Of a stretch of 64,000 nt of DNA, positions 49,054-57,381 are shown piece by piece. The notes below the pieces were generated by a model that saw only the letters and a program-made list of their open reading frames with translations, was not told where the DNA came from and made no database searches. Made by a program: the position numbers and the translations under genes. The stretch comes from Streptomyces resistomycificus (lineage in GTDB: Bacteria; Actinomycetota; Actinomycetes; Streptomycetales; Streptomycetaceae): contig NZ_KQ948998.1 in the NCBI RefSeq assembly GCF_001514265.1, forward strand, positions 62,001 to 126,000, read 5' to 3'. Each line of letters begins with the position of its first letter. The stretch's first letter is position 1.

Positions 49054-50493
49054 TCACGCGTCCAGGGACGTCATCACGTGCTTGACCCGCGTGTAGTCGT
49101 CGAAGCCGTAGCTCGAGAGGTCCTTGCCGTAGCCGGACTTCTTGAAGCCGCCGTGCGGCATCTCGGCGACCAGCGGGATGTGGGTGTTGATCCACACACA
49201 GCCGAAGTCGAGCTTCTTGGACATCCGCATCGCACGGCCGTGGTCCTTGGTCCACACGGAGGAGGCGAGGGCGTACTCGACGCCGTTGGCCCACTCCACG
49301 GCCTGGTCCTCGTCGGAGAAGGACTGGACGGTGATGACCGGCCCGAAGACCTCCTTCTGGATGATCTCGTCGTCCTGCTTGAGGCCGGAGACGACGGTCG
49401 GCGCGAAGAAGTAGCCCTTCTCACCGACCTGGTGACCACCGGTCTCGACCTTGGCGTGCGCGGGCAGCCGCTCGATGAAGCCGGAGACCTGCTTGAGCTG
49501 GTTGGGGTTGTTGAGCGGGCCGAACAGCACGTCCTCGTCGTCCGGCTGCCCGGTCTTGGTCTCGGCGGCGGCCTTCGCGAGGGCGGCGACGAACTCGTCG
49601 TGGATCGCCTCCTGGACGAGCACGCGGGTGGCGGCCGTACAGTCCTGCCCCGCGTTGAAGAAGCCCGCGACGGAGATGTCCTCGACCGCCTTGGGGATGT
49701 CGGTGTCGTCGAAGACGACGACCGGCGCCTTGCCGCCCAGCTCCAGGTGGACCCGCTTGAGGTCCTTGGACGCGGACTCGGCGACCGACATGCCCGCGCG
49801 CACCGAACCCGTGATGGAGGCCATCGCCGGGGTCGGGTGCTCGACCATCAGACGGCCGGTGTCACGGTCGCCGGTGATGACGTTGAAGACGCCCTTGGGC
49901 AGGATCGAGCCGATGATGTCGGCGATCAGGACCGTCGACGCCGGGGTCGTGTCCGACGGCTTCAGCACGACCGTGTTGCCCGCCGCGAGCGCCGGGGCGA
50001 ACTTCCACACGGCCATCATCATCGGGTAGTTCCAGGGCGCGACCTGCGCGCAGACGCCGACCGGCTCGCGGCGGACGATCGAGGTCAGCCCCTCCATGTA
50101 CTCGCCGGCCGAGCGGCCCTCCAGCATCCGGGCCGCACCCGCGAAGAAGCGGATCTGGTCGACCATCGGCGGGATCTCCTCGGAGCGGGTCAGCCCGATC
50201 GGCTTGCCCGTGTTCTCCACCTCGGCCGCGATCAGTTCCTCGGCCCGCTCCTCGAACGCGTCCGCGATCTTCAGGAGGGCCTTCTGACGCTCGGCGGGGG
50301 TCGTGTCGCGCCAGGCCGGGAAGGCAGCGGCGGCCGCGGCCATCGCGGCGTCCACGTCCGCCTGTCCGGACAGCGGCGCGGTCGCGTACGCCTCGCCCGT
50401 CACGGGGTTGACCACCTCGGTGGTCCGTCCGTCGGCGGCGTCGCGGAACCCACCGTCGATGTAGTTGCGCAGACGACGCAGCTCGGTGCTCAC
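49054..50493 (-). CDS. Aldehyde dehydrogenase, gamma-aminobutyraldehyde type
   Basis: A 479-residue ALDH with Glu251 in HLELGGKAP and Cys285 in NAGQDCTAATR. The closing motif VAEMPHGGFKKSGYGKDLSS is that of 4-aminobutyraldehyde dehydrogenases. It is divergent from the Lrp regulator and the class III aminotransferase. That pair would turn putrescine into 4-aminobutanal, which this enzyme would oxidise to GABA, feeding GabT. GTG 50493 follows AGGAGG at 6 nt. Inverted repeats lie right upstream (50506-50547). Confidence 0.9.
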   Translation of the reverse strand: MSTELRRLRNYIDGGFRDAADGRTTEVVNPVTGEAYATAPLSGQADVDAAMAAAAAAFPAWRDTTPAERQKALLKIADAFEERAEELIAAEVENTGKPIGLTRSEEIPPMVDQIRFFAGAARMLEGRSAGEYMEGLTSIVRREPVGVCAQVAPWNYPMMMAVWKFAPALAAGNTVVLKPSDTTPASTVLIADIIGSILPKGVFNVITGDRDTGRLMVEHPTPAMASITGSVRAGMSVAESASKDLKRVHLELGGKAPVVVFDDTDIPKAVEDISVAGFFNAGQDCTAATRVLVQEAIHDEFVAALAKAAAETKTGQPDDEDVLFGPLNNPNQLKQVSGFIERLPAHAKVETGGHQVGEKGYFFAPTVVSGLKQDDEIIQKEVFGPVITVQSFSDEDQAVEWANGVEYALASSVWTKDHGRAMRMSKKLDFGCVWINTHIPLVAEMPHGGFKKSGYGKDLSSYGFDDYTRVKHVMTSLDA

Positions 50494-50505
50494 TGCCGGC
50501 CTCCT

Positions 50506-50610
50506 GTCAGTTTCTGACTGTTGGGGTGTCCATGTACTGAGACACCCACCCTAATCCGCCCGCCCGCGTTTTCAACACCCCTGATCGCGCCAACGCTGCG
50601 AAATCCGCAG
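50506..50610. promoter_or_regulatory. Cluster of dyads in the aldehyde dehydrogenase / Lrp divergent region
   Basis: Three dyads lie here: GTCAG-TTT-CTGAC (50506-50518), GGGTGTC-N10-GACACCC (50524-50547) and CTGCG-AAATC-CGCAG (50596-50610). The last has the odd-centred form with an AT-rich middle typical of Lrp/AsnC sites. They are probably sites for the regulator encoded at 50671, controlling both directions. Confidence 0.5.
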
Positions 50611-50670
50611 GTCTCCGTCTCGTAAACAACGAATTTCATCGCTGCGACCTTGCGGAACTGTCGAGACGTC

Positions 50671-51198
50671 GTGCACAGTGAGCTGGTGGCCAGTCGAAGC
50701 GCAGACCCCAGGGACTCACGGGAGATCCGCGAGTCCAGGAACGGCAGCAGCCCGCACCTGGATGCCGTCTCCCTCGGCATCATCGAACAGCTCCAGGAGG
50801 ACGGCCGCCGGCCGTACGCCGCCATCGGCAAGGCCGTCGGCCTCTCCGAGGCGGCCGTGCGCCAGCGCGTCCAGAAGCTGCTCGACCAGGGCGTGATGCA
50901 GATCGTCGCCGTCACGGACCCGCTCACCGTGGGCTTCCGCCGACAGGCGATGGTCGGCATTCACGTGGAAGGTGACGTGGAGTCCGTCGCCGACGCCCTG
51001 ACCTCCATGTCCGAATGCGAGTACGTGGTGATGACCGCAGGCTCCTTCGACCTGATGGTGGAGATCGTCTGCGAGGACGACGACCACCTCCTGGAAGTCA
51101 TCAACAAACGCATCCGGCTCATCCCCGGAGTGCGCTCCACCGAGAGCTTCGTCTACCTCAAGCTCAAGAAGCAGACCTACATGTGGGGAACCCGATAG
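50671..51198 (+). CDS. Lrp/AsnC-family transcriptional regulator
   Basis: A roughly 175-residue regulator. An N-terminal helix-turn-helix (DAVSLGIIEQLQEDGRRPYA, then IGKAVGLSEAAVRQRVQKLLD) precedes the RAM effector domain (MVGIHVEGDVESVADAL, YVVMTAGSFDLMVEI). The aminotransferase gene follows after 2 nt, so they form an operon; the divergent aldehyde dehydrogenase is a likely second target. The start is uncertain: GTG 50671, GTG 50686 and TTG 50650 are all possible and none has a strong ribosome site. Polyamine or a derived amine as effector is inferred from context. Confidence 0.9.
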   Translation: MHSELVASRSADPRDSREIRESRNGSSPHLDAVSLGIIEQLQEDGRRPYAAIGKAVGLSEAAVRQRVQKLLDQGVMQIVAVTDPLTVGFRRQAMVGIHVEGDVESVADALTSMSECEYVVMTAGSFDLMVEIVCEDDDHLLEVINKRIRLIPGVRSTESFVYLKLKKQTYMWGTR

Positions 51199-51200
51199 CC

Positions 51201-52565
51201 GTGAGCACCAAGGACCTCAGCCAGACCGCGTACGACCACCTGTGGATGCACTTCACCCGCATGTCCTCGTACGAGAACTCCCCCGTGCCGACGATCGTCC
51301 GGGGTGAGGGCACCTACATCTACGACGACAAGGGCAGGCGCTACCTCGACGGTCTCGCGGGTCTGTTCGTGGTCCAGGCCGGACACGGCCGCACGGAACT
51401 CGCCGAGACCGCCTTCAAGCAGGCGCAGGAACTGGCGTTCTTCCCGGTGTGGTCCTACGCCCACCCGAAGGCCGTAGAGCTGGCGGAGCGCCTCGCGCAC
51501 CACGCGCCCGGCGACCTGAACAAGGTCTTCTTCACCACCGGCGGCGGCGAGGCCGTCGAGACCGCCTGGAAGCTCGCCAAGCAGTACTTCAAGCTGACCG
51601 GCAAGCCCACCAAGTACAAGGTCATCTCCCGCGCGGTCGCCTACCACGGCACCCCGCAGGGCGCCCTGTCCATCACGGGCCTGCCGGCCCTGAAGGCCCC
51701 CTTCGAGCCGCTGGTCCCGGGCGCCCACAAGGTCCCGAACACCAACATCTACCGCGCCCCGATCCACGGTGACGACCCCGAGGCCTACGGCCGCTGGGCC
51801 GCCGACCAGATCGAGCAGCAGATCCTCTTCGAGGGCCCGGACACCGTCGCCGCGGTCTTCCTGGAGCCGGTCCAGAACGCGGGCGGCTGCTTCCCGCCCC
51901 CGCCCGGCTACTTCCAGCGGGTCCGCGAGATCTGCGACCAGTACGACGTGCTGCTGGTCTCCGACGAGGTCATCTGCGCCTTCGGCCGCCTGGGCACGAT
52001 GTTCGCCTGCGACAAGTTCGACTACGTCCCGGACATGATCACCTGCGCCAAGGGCATGACCTCGGGCTACTCCCCCATCGGCGCGTGCGTCATCTCCGAC
52101 CGCCTGGCCGAGCCGTTCTACAAGGGCGACAACACCTTCCTGCACGGCTACACCTTCGGCGGCCACCCCGTGTCGGCCGCGGTCGGCCTCGCCAACCTCG
52201 ACCTGTTCGAGCGCGAGAACCTCAACCAGCACGTACTCGACAACGAGGGCGCGTTCCGCTCCACCCTGGAGAAGCTGCACGACCTGCCGATCGTCGGCGA
52301 CGTCCGCGGCAACGGCTTCTTCTACGGCATCGAGCTGGTGAAGGACAAGAACACCAAGGAGTCCTTCAACGACGAGGAGACCGAGCGCGTCCTGTACGGC
52401 TTCCTCTCCAAGGCCCTCTTCGACAACGGCCTGTACTGCCGTGCCGACGACCGCGGCGACCCGGTCGTCCAGCTCGCCCCGCCGCTGATCTCCGACCAGG
52501 GGACCTTCGACGAGATCGAGCAGATCCTGCGTGCGACGCTCACGGAGGCGTGGACCAAGCTGTAG
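51201..52565 (+). CDS. Class III aminotransferase, probably putrescine/diamine:pyruvate type
   Basis: A 454-residue PLP enzyme of the omega-aminotransferase group. The Schiff-base Lys284 is in MITCAKGMTSGYSPIGA, the cofactor Asp255 in LLVSDEVICAFGR, and phosphate contacts in TTGGGEAVETAWKLAKQYF. The opening HLWMHFTRMSSYE and the FGGHPVSAAVGLANLD stretch resemble SpuC-type polyamine transaminases. With the divergent aldehyde dehydrogenase it forms a putrescine-to-GABA route not needing glutamylation. GTG 51201 is used, with GGGGAA about 10 nt upstream overlapping the Lrp gene end. A strong terminator follows. Confidence 0.88.
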   Translation: MSTKDLSQTAYDHLWMHFTRMSSYENSPVPTIVRGEGTYIYDDKGRRYLDGLAGLFVVQAGHGRTELAETAFKQAQELAFFPVWSYAHPKAVELAERLAHHAPGDLNKVFFTTGGGEAVETAWKLAKQYFKLTGKPTKYKVISRAVAYHGTPQGALSITGLPALKAPFEPLVPGAHKVPNTNIYRAPIHGDDPEAYGRWAADQIEQQILFEGPDTVAAVFLEPVQNAGGCFPPPPGYFQRVREICDQYDVLLVSDEVICAFGRLGTMFACDKFDYVPDMITCAKGMTSGYSPIGACVISDRLAEPFYKGDNTFLHGYTFGGHPVSAAVGLANLDLFERENLNQHVLDNEGAFRSTLEKLHDLPIVGDVRGNGFFYGIELVKDKNTKESFNDEETERVLYGFLSKALFDNGLYCRADDRGDPVVQLAPPLISDQGTFDEIEQILRATLTEAWTKL

Positions 52566-52579
52566 CCTCCGGCGGTCCC

Positions 52580-52624
52580 CGGCCGGGGTGCACCCTATCG
52601 AGTGAGAAGGGTGCACCCCGGCCG
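52580..52624 (+). terminator. Strong stem-loop terminator after the aminotransferase
   Basis: A perfect 17-bp stem (52580-52596 with 52608-52624) and 11-nt loop start 15 nt past the stop codon. Confidence 0.92.
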
Positions 52625-52690
52625 CGTGCTGTCCGGCGTCCTCGCCCCCGGTCCTTAGCGTGCCTGGTAACCGATCGGCTCTGCTTTCGT

Positions 52691-52706
52691 TCCCCCGCAC
52701 GGGGGA
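52691..52706. promoter_or_regulatory. Palindrome upstream of the ABC ATPase gene
   Basis: TCCCCC-GCAC-GGGGGA sits 38 nt before the start codon at 52744. It may be an operator or a leader hairpin. No clear -35/-10 is recognisable around it. Confidence 0.4.
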
Positions 52707-52743
52707 TGGCAAGGCACAACGGATCAGAACGAGGTGTACGCGC

Positions 52744-53484
52744 ATGGAGGCCCCGCCCGACAACGACGTGCTCTGGGCACGCGCCCTGCACTTCACGCAC
52801 CGCGACGGCTCCCCCGGGCTGACCGGCGTCTCGCTCGGCGTGCGCGAGGGCGAGATCCTCGCCGTCAGCGGCCCGCGCGGCAGCGGCAAGTCCACCCTGC
52901 TGCGGTGTCTGTCCGGCCTGGTCCCCGCGCAGCGCGGCGAGGTCTGGTTCAACAGCGTGCCCGTGCACACCATGGGCCCGATGACCCGCGAGCGCCTGCG
53001 CCGCGACCGCTTCGGCTGGATCGACCCGGCCCCGGCCCTCGTCCCCGAGCTGAACGTCTGGGAGAACGCGGCCCTGCCCCTGATGCTGCGCGGCGCCAGT
53101 CGCCGCCGTGCCAGGACGGCCGCCCTGGAGTGGCTGGAGCGCCTCGACATCGGCGACGGCACCCGCAAGCGCCCGCACGAACTGCGCCAGGCCGAACGCC
53201 AGCGTGTCTGCATCGCCCGGGCCCTGGCCCCCTCCCCCACCGTCCTGTTCGCCGACGAGCCCACGGCCCCGCTGCACCGCGCCGACCGCGCCCAGGTCCT
53301 GCGCACCCTCACCACGGCGGCCCGCTCGCACGGCATCACGGTCGTCCTGGCCACCCACGACGCGGAGACCGCGGCCCTCGCCGACCGCACGGTGTCGCTG
53401 CTGGACGGGCGGCGCGTGAAGACCGTGCACCTGCCCCCGCTCGGTGAGACGGAAGGCCGGGCCACGTGCTCGCTCTCCGTCTGA
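52744..53484 (+). CDS. ABC transporter ATP-binding protein with degenerate signature motif
   Basis: A 246-residue LolD/MacB-like ATPase with Walker A VSGPRGSGKSTL, Walker B TVLFADEPTA and switch His in LATHDAET. The signature LSGGQ is replaced by LRQAE (HELRQAERQRVCIARAL). The Q-loop region reads GWIDPAPALVPELNVWEN. ATG 52744 follows GAGG at 9 nt. It overlaps the following membrane-protein gene by 19 nt, so the two form one transporter or a regulatory complex. Substrate unknown. Confidence 0.85.
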   Translation: MEAPPDNDVLWARALHFTHRDGSPGLTGVSLGVREGEILAVSGPRGSGKSTLLRCLSGLVPAQRGEVWFNSVPVHTMGPMTRERLRRDRFGWIDPAPALVPELNVWENAALPLMLRGASRRRARTAALEWLERLDIGDGTRKRPHELRQAERQRVCIARALAPSPTVLFADEPTAPLHRADRAQVLRTLTTAARSHGITVVLATHDAETAALADRTVSLLDGRRVKTVHLPPLGETEGRATCSLSV

Positions 53485-54827
53485 CCCGCGGCGCCCACCC
53501 GGCCGTCCAGCTCCGCCGTCTCCTGGTGGCCGCCGCCTCGGCCGGTACGGGCTTCCTCCTCCTGTGCACCCTCGGCCACGCCATGAGCCACCCGGACGCC
53601 CCGGGCGCCTCGGCGCTCCGCCTGGCCTGGTGTGCCACGCCCCTGGCCGCCACGGTCCACTTCGCGGTCGCGGTGGCCCGCACCGACCCGGCCACCAAGC
53701 CCCGCCCGGGCCTCTCGGCGATCGGGCTGGGCCCGGCCCGGCTGATGGCGGTCTCGGCCACCACGACGGCCCTGTCCAGCACGCTCGGCTCGATGCTCGC
53801 GCTGCTGTTCTTCCTCCACCTGCGAGGCGACCTGACCGGGATGCCGTTCGACGGAGCGGCGGCGGAGTTCCTGGCGGCCGACGCGCCCCTGCCGCTGCCC
53901 GCGGCCCTGACGCTGCTGGCGCTCACCCCGGCGATCGCGTCGGCGGCGGTCGGGCTGGCCCTGCGGCCCCGGGACGACCGGCCCGCGTCGGCCCGTACCG
54001 GTATCCGCTCCTTCGGCCGCTTCGGCGCGTACGGCAAGGCCGCGGAGCGGGAGACGTTCGGGGCGTACGGCAGGTTCGGCGCGCGTCTGCGGGGCCAGGA
54101 CGAGGCCACCGACCGCAAAGCCGGCTCCCCGGCAGCGGAACCGGCAGCGCCCGCCCCGGTACCGGCACCGGCCGGCGCCGACCGGGACGCCCTGGACCCC
54201 GACACCCTCCCCGCACCCCCGCGCGAGGCCCCCGGAGGCCTTCCCTGGGGTATCGCCGTACTCGCCGCGGGACTCGCCGTGGAGGCCTACGCCAGCCGCT
54301 CCGGCTCCGCCGACACGGCGCCCCTCCCCGGCGGCCTCGGCGGAGCCCCCTCCGTCCTGCTCGGCTGGATCCTCACCGCCACCGGTCTCGCCCTCGCCGG
54401 CCCCGGCCTCACCCACCTGTGCGGCCGTCTCCTGCAGACCGCCCGCCCCGGTGCCCTGCGGCTGCTCGCCGGCCGCGTCCTGATGACGGAGGCCGCCCGC
54501 ATCGGCCGCCCCCTCGGCATCGTCTGCGCGGTCGCGTCGGGCGCGTACGCGATGGCCGCGCTGTACGACGCCGACGACCCCTCCTTCGGCCCGCTGACCG
54601 CCCTCGGCCTGCTCCTGGTGACCGGCTGCACGGTGGCGACGCTGTGCACGGCCGCCGTCGAGGCCCGGCAGGACCGCGCGGACACCACTGCCGCGCTGCT
54701 GCGGCTCGGCGCCCCCGCCACGGTGCTGCGCAGTGCCGCCGCCCTGCGCGCCGGGGCGCTGCTGGCCCTGTTCGGCCCGCTGACGCTGGTCGTCGCCGAG
54801 CTGGCGGCGCTTCCGCTGGCCGCCTGA
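53466..54827 (+). CDS. Membrane protein, permease partner of the ABC ATPase (FtsX-like arrangement)
   Basis: A 453-residue polytopic protein of about eight hydrophobic segments in two groups, separated by a polar region (about 175-255). That region holds near-repeats of FGRFGAYG and a Pro/Ala stretch. It resembles the actinobacterial FtsX-like permease partners of LolD-type ATPases, but motifs are weak. GTG 53466 has AAGG about 12 nt upstream and lies within the ATPase gene. Substrate unknown; no binding protein is nearby. Confidence 0.75.
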   Translation: MLALRLTRGAHPAVQLRRLLVAAASAGTGFLLLCTLGHAMSHPDAPGASALRLAWCATPLAATVHFAVAVARTDPATKPRPGLSAIGLGPARLMAVSATTTALSSTLGSMLALLFFLHLRGDLTGMPFDGAAAEFLAADAPLPLPAALTLLALTPAIASAAVGLALRPRDDRPASARTGIRSFGRFGAYGKAAERETFGAYGRFGARLRGQDEATDRKAGSPAAEPAAPAPVPAPAGADRDALDPDTLPAPPREAPGGLPWGIAVLAAGLAVEAYASRSGSADTAPLPGGLGGAPSVLLGWILTATGLALAGPGLTHLCGRLLQTARPGALRLLAGRVLMTEAARIGRPLGIVCAVASGAYAMAALYDADDPSFGPLTALGLLLVTGCTVATLCTAAVEARQDRADTTAALLRLGAPATVLRSAAALRAGALLALFGPLTLVVAELAALPLAA

Positions 54828-54924
54828 GTTTTTCGTACGAGAAATTCTCCCGGGCGGCGATGAGTTCCGCGCGAGGCGCCGGTCTACCCCCACGAACATC
54901 ACGACCCGATGGGAGAGACCCGGC

Positions 54925-55332
54925 ATGTACCAGCAGATGATCTTCGTGAACCTGGCCGTGAACGACCTCGACGCCTCGAAGAAGTTCTTCACCGAGCTCG
55001 GCTACACGATCAACGCGCAGTTCAGCGACGAGAACACCGCCTCGGTCGTGATCAGTGACGCCATCGTCGCGATGGTGCACACCAAGGAGCGTTACGCCGA
55101 GTTCACGAAGAAGGAGATCGTGGACTCGAAGAAGACCAGCGAAGTGCTGATCGCCCTAAGCGCCGAGAGCCGCGAGAAGGTCGACGAGCTCGTCGAGAAG
55201 GCCTTCGCGGCGGGCGGCTCCCCGGCGGGCGAGACCCAGGACCACGGTTTCATGTACGGCCGTTCCTTCGACGACCCGGACGGCCACACCTGGGAGGTCG
55301 TGTGGATGGACCCGTCGGCCGTCGAGGGCTGA
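54925..55332 (+). CDS. VOC-superfamily (glyoxalase/bleomycin-resistance fold) protein
   Basis: A 135-residue single-domain protein made of paired beta-alpha-beta-beta-beta modules (IFVNLAVNDLDASKKFFTEL and MYGRSFDDPDGHTWEVVWMD). The DDPDGHTWEVVW end is typical of VOC proteins of the PhnB/lyase-like subgroup. Metal ligands are incomplete (Glu near the end, His in the D-G-H-T segment), so catalysis cannot be assumed. ATG 54925 has GGGAGAG about 7 nt upstream. The 97-nt gap before it includes a short AT-rich near-palindrome (TTTCGTACGAGAAA) that may be promoter or operator. Confidence 0.88.
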   Translation: MYQQMIFVNLAVNDLDASKKFFTELGYTINAQFSDENTASVVISDAIVAMVHTKERYAEFTKKEIVDSKKTSEVLIALSAESREKVDELVEKAFAAGGSPAGETQDHGFMYGRSFDDPDGHTWEVVWMDPSAVEG

Positions 55333-55355
55333 ACGGCTGTGCCTAGCATGGGCGG

Positions 55356-56477
55356 GTGCAGACGATGCCCGCCCATGCGGCCCACCACGACGACCGTGAG
55401 ATCGAGAGCCTCGAGGAGTTCGACGCGACCGTCTCGGCCCGCGCGACTCTCGCCGGATTCCGGATCCAGGCCGTCGACCTGACGGACCGCACACGGGAGT
55501 TGCTCGGCACGGACACGGCGGGCGCCGTGTTCCTCGGCTGCCCCATGCGAGGCGACGCGGCCGCCAAGGTCCGCGCCGACGGGGCGATGGTCCTCCCGCC
55601 CGTCCCTGACCTGCCCTTCGACCCCTACCGCGGTGTCCTCTACGCACCGGACGAGTTGTTCGCCGGGCTCGCCGAGGGCTACGAGGGCACACCCGACGCC
55701 CTCGCCTACGCCTGGTTCCAGCGGACCAGGGCCGACGGCGACATCTTCGCCTCCATGCTGCGCTCGGTCCACGACGACGCCGTCTCGGACGCGCTCGACG
55801 AACTCCTGTCCGGCGCCCGGGTGGTGGGCGTGATGGGCGGCCACGCGATGGCACGCGGCTCGGAGGCGTACGCCGGTGCCGCGCGGCTCGGCAGGGAGCT
55901 GGCCCGCGCCGGCCTCACGGTCGCCACCGGCGGCGGCCCGGGCGCGATGGAGGCCGCGAACCTCGGCGCCTACGCCGCCCCGTACGACGACGAGATGCTG
56001 ACCGAGTCGCTCGGACTCCTCGCAAAGGCACCGAAGTTCACGCCCTCGATCACCGAGTGGGCGACGGCCGCCTTCGAGGTGCGGGCCCGCTGGCCCAAGG
56101 GCGGCACCTCCGTCGGCGTCCCCACCTGGTTCTACGGCCACGAGCCGCCGAACGCCTTCGCCTCGCACATCGCCAAGTACTTCGCCAACGCCACCCGCGA
56201 GGACGGCCTGTTGGCCCGCTCCACCGCGGGCGTGGTCTTCCTGCCGGGCGCCGCCGGCACCGTGCAGGAGATCTTCGACAACGCGACGCCGAACTACTAC
56301 GAGTCGCGCGGCGAACCCACGCCGATGGTCCTCGTGGACCGCGCGCACTGGACGGAGCGGCTGCCCACGTGGCCGTTGCTCCAGGCGCTCGCGCGGGAGC
56401 GTCGGATGGAGGCCCGAATCGCCCTGGTTGACCGGATCGAGGAGGCTCCGGCCGCCTTGAAACGTCTCGCTGGTTAA
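55356..56477 (+). CDS. LOG-family / TIGR00730-like nucleotide-binding protein
   Basis: A 373-residue protein. The C-terminal two-thirds form a Rossmann-like LOG (lysine-decarboxylase-like) domain: GVMGGHAMARGS, VATGGGPGAMEAANLGAYA and the phosphoribohydrolase-type FLPGAAGTVQEIFDN. In canonical LOG enzymes the last motif is PGGxGTxxE, so the second Gly is Ala here. A 140-residue N-terminal extension is unusual. Nucleotide 5'-monophosphate phosphoribohydrolase activity is possible but not certain. A TAGCAT box (55342-55347) lies 8-13 nt before GTG 55356, which suggests leaderless transcription; no ribosome site is visible. Confidence 0.82.
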   Translation: MQTMPAHAAHHDDREIESLEEFDATVSARATLAGFRIQAVDLTDRTRELLGTDTAGAVFLGCPMRGDAAAKVRADGAMVLPPVPDLPFDPYRGVLYAPDELFAGLAEGYEGTPDALAYAWFQRTRADGDIFASMLRSVHDDAVSDALDELLSGARVVGVMGGHAMARGSEAYAGAARLGRELARAGLTVATGGGPGAMEAANLGAYAAPYDDEMLTESLGLLAKAPKFTPSITEWATAAFEVRARWPKGGTSVGVPTWFYGHEPPNAFASHIAKYFANATREDGLLARSTAGVVFLPGAAGTVQEIFDNATPNYYESRGEPTPMVLVDRAHWTERLPTWPLLQALARERRMEARIALVDRIEEAPAALKRLAG

Positions 56478-56515
56478 TAAGACGGCAAAGCCGACCGCTG
56501 TAACCTGCATATGCG

Positions 56516-56543
56516 TTGACACTTCTTATGCAGCGCTTATAGA
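56516..56543 (+). promoter_or_regulatory. Near-consensus housekeeping promoter of the LAETG-protein gene
   Basis: TTGACA (56516-56521) and TATAGA (56538-56543) with a 16-bp spacer match the HrdB/sigma-70 consensus at 11 of 12 positions. This is the best promoter in the window. It lies about 80 nt before the start codon and predicts strong expression. Confidence 0.85.
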
Positions 56544-56558
56544 CCTGTGAGACTCCTG

Positions 56559-56610
56559 GGGATGTTGGTGTCCCATCAACATCCCGCCAACCCCCCGCAG
56601 TTGCGCAACT
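56559..56610 (+). promoter_or_regulatory. 5'-leader hairpins of the LAETG-protein mRNA
   Basis: A 9-bp stem GGGATGTTG/CAACATCCC with 9-nt loop (56559-56585) is followed by the palindrome AGTTGCGCAACT (56599-56610), right before the AAAGGAC ribosome site. These fall in the transcribed leader and may stabilise the mRNA or tune translation. Confidence 0.6.
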
Positions 56611-56624
56611 CGTAAAGGACAAAC

Positions 56625-57323
56625 GTGTCCATTAACCGCCGTCTTGCCGCACGCTCCGTGCGCATCCTCGGTGTCGCCACCGCCTCTGCCGCGCTCGCGC
56701 TCAGCGCTTCCGGCACCGCGCTCGCCTGCAACATCAACGAGTTCTCCGCCGAAGCCAAGTGCGACGGCTCCAAGGGCGTCATCACCGTCACCGACGTGGA
56801 CCCCGCCGGCGTCAAGGCCATAGTCACCGTGTTCCTCGAGAACAACGGCGCCGACGTCAAGAAGGTCGGCGAACAGGAGGTCAGGGGTTCCCGCGAAGGC
56901 ACCACCATCACCTTCGAAGAGGACTGGAAGCCGAACGCCGAGTACCGGATCCACGTCAAGGCCACCCCGTACGTGGACGAGGACATCAAGCCCAACCTGA
57001 CCACGCCGTCCACGGCCTGCAAGACCGAGGACACCCCCACGCCCACGCCCACCCCGACGCCGTCGGACTCCGCGACCCCGCCGGCCGAGGAGACGGACAC
57101 CCCGACCCCGACTCCGACGCCCTCGGACGACTCCAGCACCGCCCCGGCGGACACCACGGGCGGGAGCGCTCCGTCGCCCGCGGCCGGTGAGTCCAACCTC
57201 GCCGAGACCGGTGCGAACTCCAACACCGGTGTCATCGCCGGTATCGCGGTCGCCCTGGTCGCGATCGGTGGCGGCGCCGTGTTCTTCGGCCTGCGCCGCC
57301 GTGGGGCGAGCAGCAGCCGCTGA
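56625..57323 (+). CDS. LAETG cell-wall-anchored surface protein
   Basis: A 232-residue precursor: signal peptide (cleavage after ALA34), then a folded domain of about 100 residues with two or three Cys (Cys35, Cys46, Cys132). A Thr/Pro repeat region (TPTPTPTPSD twice) follows. The sorting signal is LAETG (192-196), a hydrophobic helix and RRRGASSSR. LAXTG is the class E sortase signal used for chaplins and similar surface proteins in Streptomyces. The sortase gene at 46391 is class F-like and perhaps not its enzyme. GTG 56625 follows AAAGGAC at 5 nt. The strong promoter upstream suggests an abundant product. Confidence 0.9.
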   Translation: MSINRRLAARSVRILGVATASAALALSASGTALACNINEFSAEAKCDGSKGVITVTDVDPAGVKAIVTVFLENNGADVKKVGEQEVRGSREGTTITFEEDWKPNAEYRIHVKATPYVDEDIKPNLTTPSTACKTEDTPTPTPTPTPSDSATPPAEETDTPTPTPTPSDDSSTAPADTTGGSAPSPAAGESNLAETGANSNTGVIAGIAVALVAIGGGAVFFGLRRRGASSSR

Positions 57324-57381
57324 CGCCTGACGCACGCCGCCGTGGCCCGTCCCCGCAACCTGGGGGCGGGCCACCGCCGTG

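Noticed and set aside
51177..54992. 1271-residue minus-strand open frame
   Set aside because: Antisense shadow of the aminotransferase, ABC ATPase and membrane-protein genes; crosses a strong terminator and has no domains.
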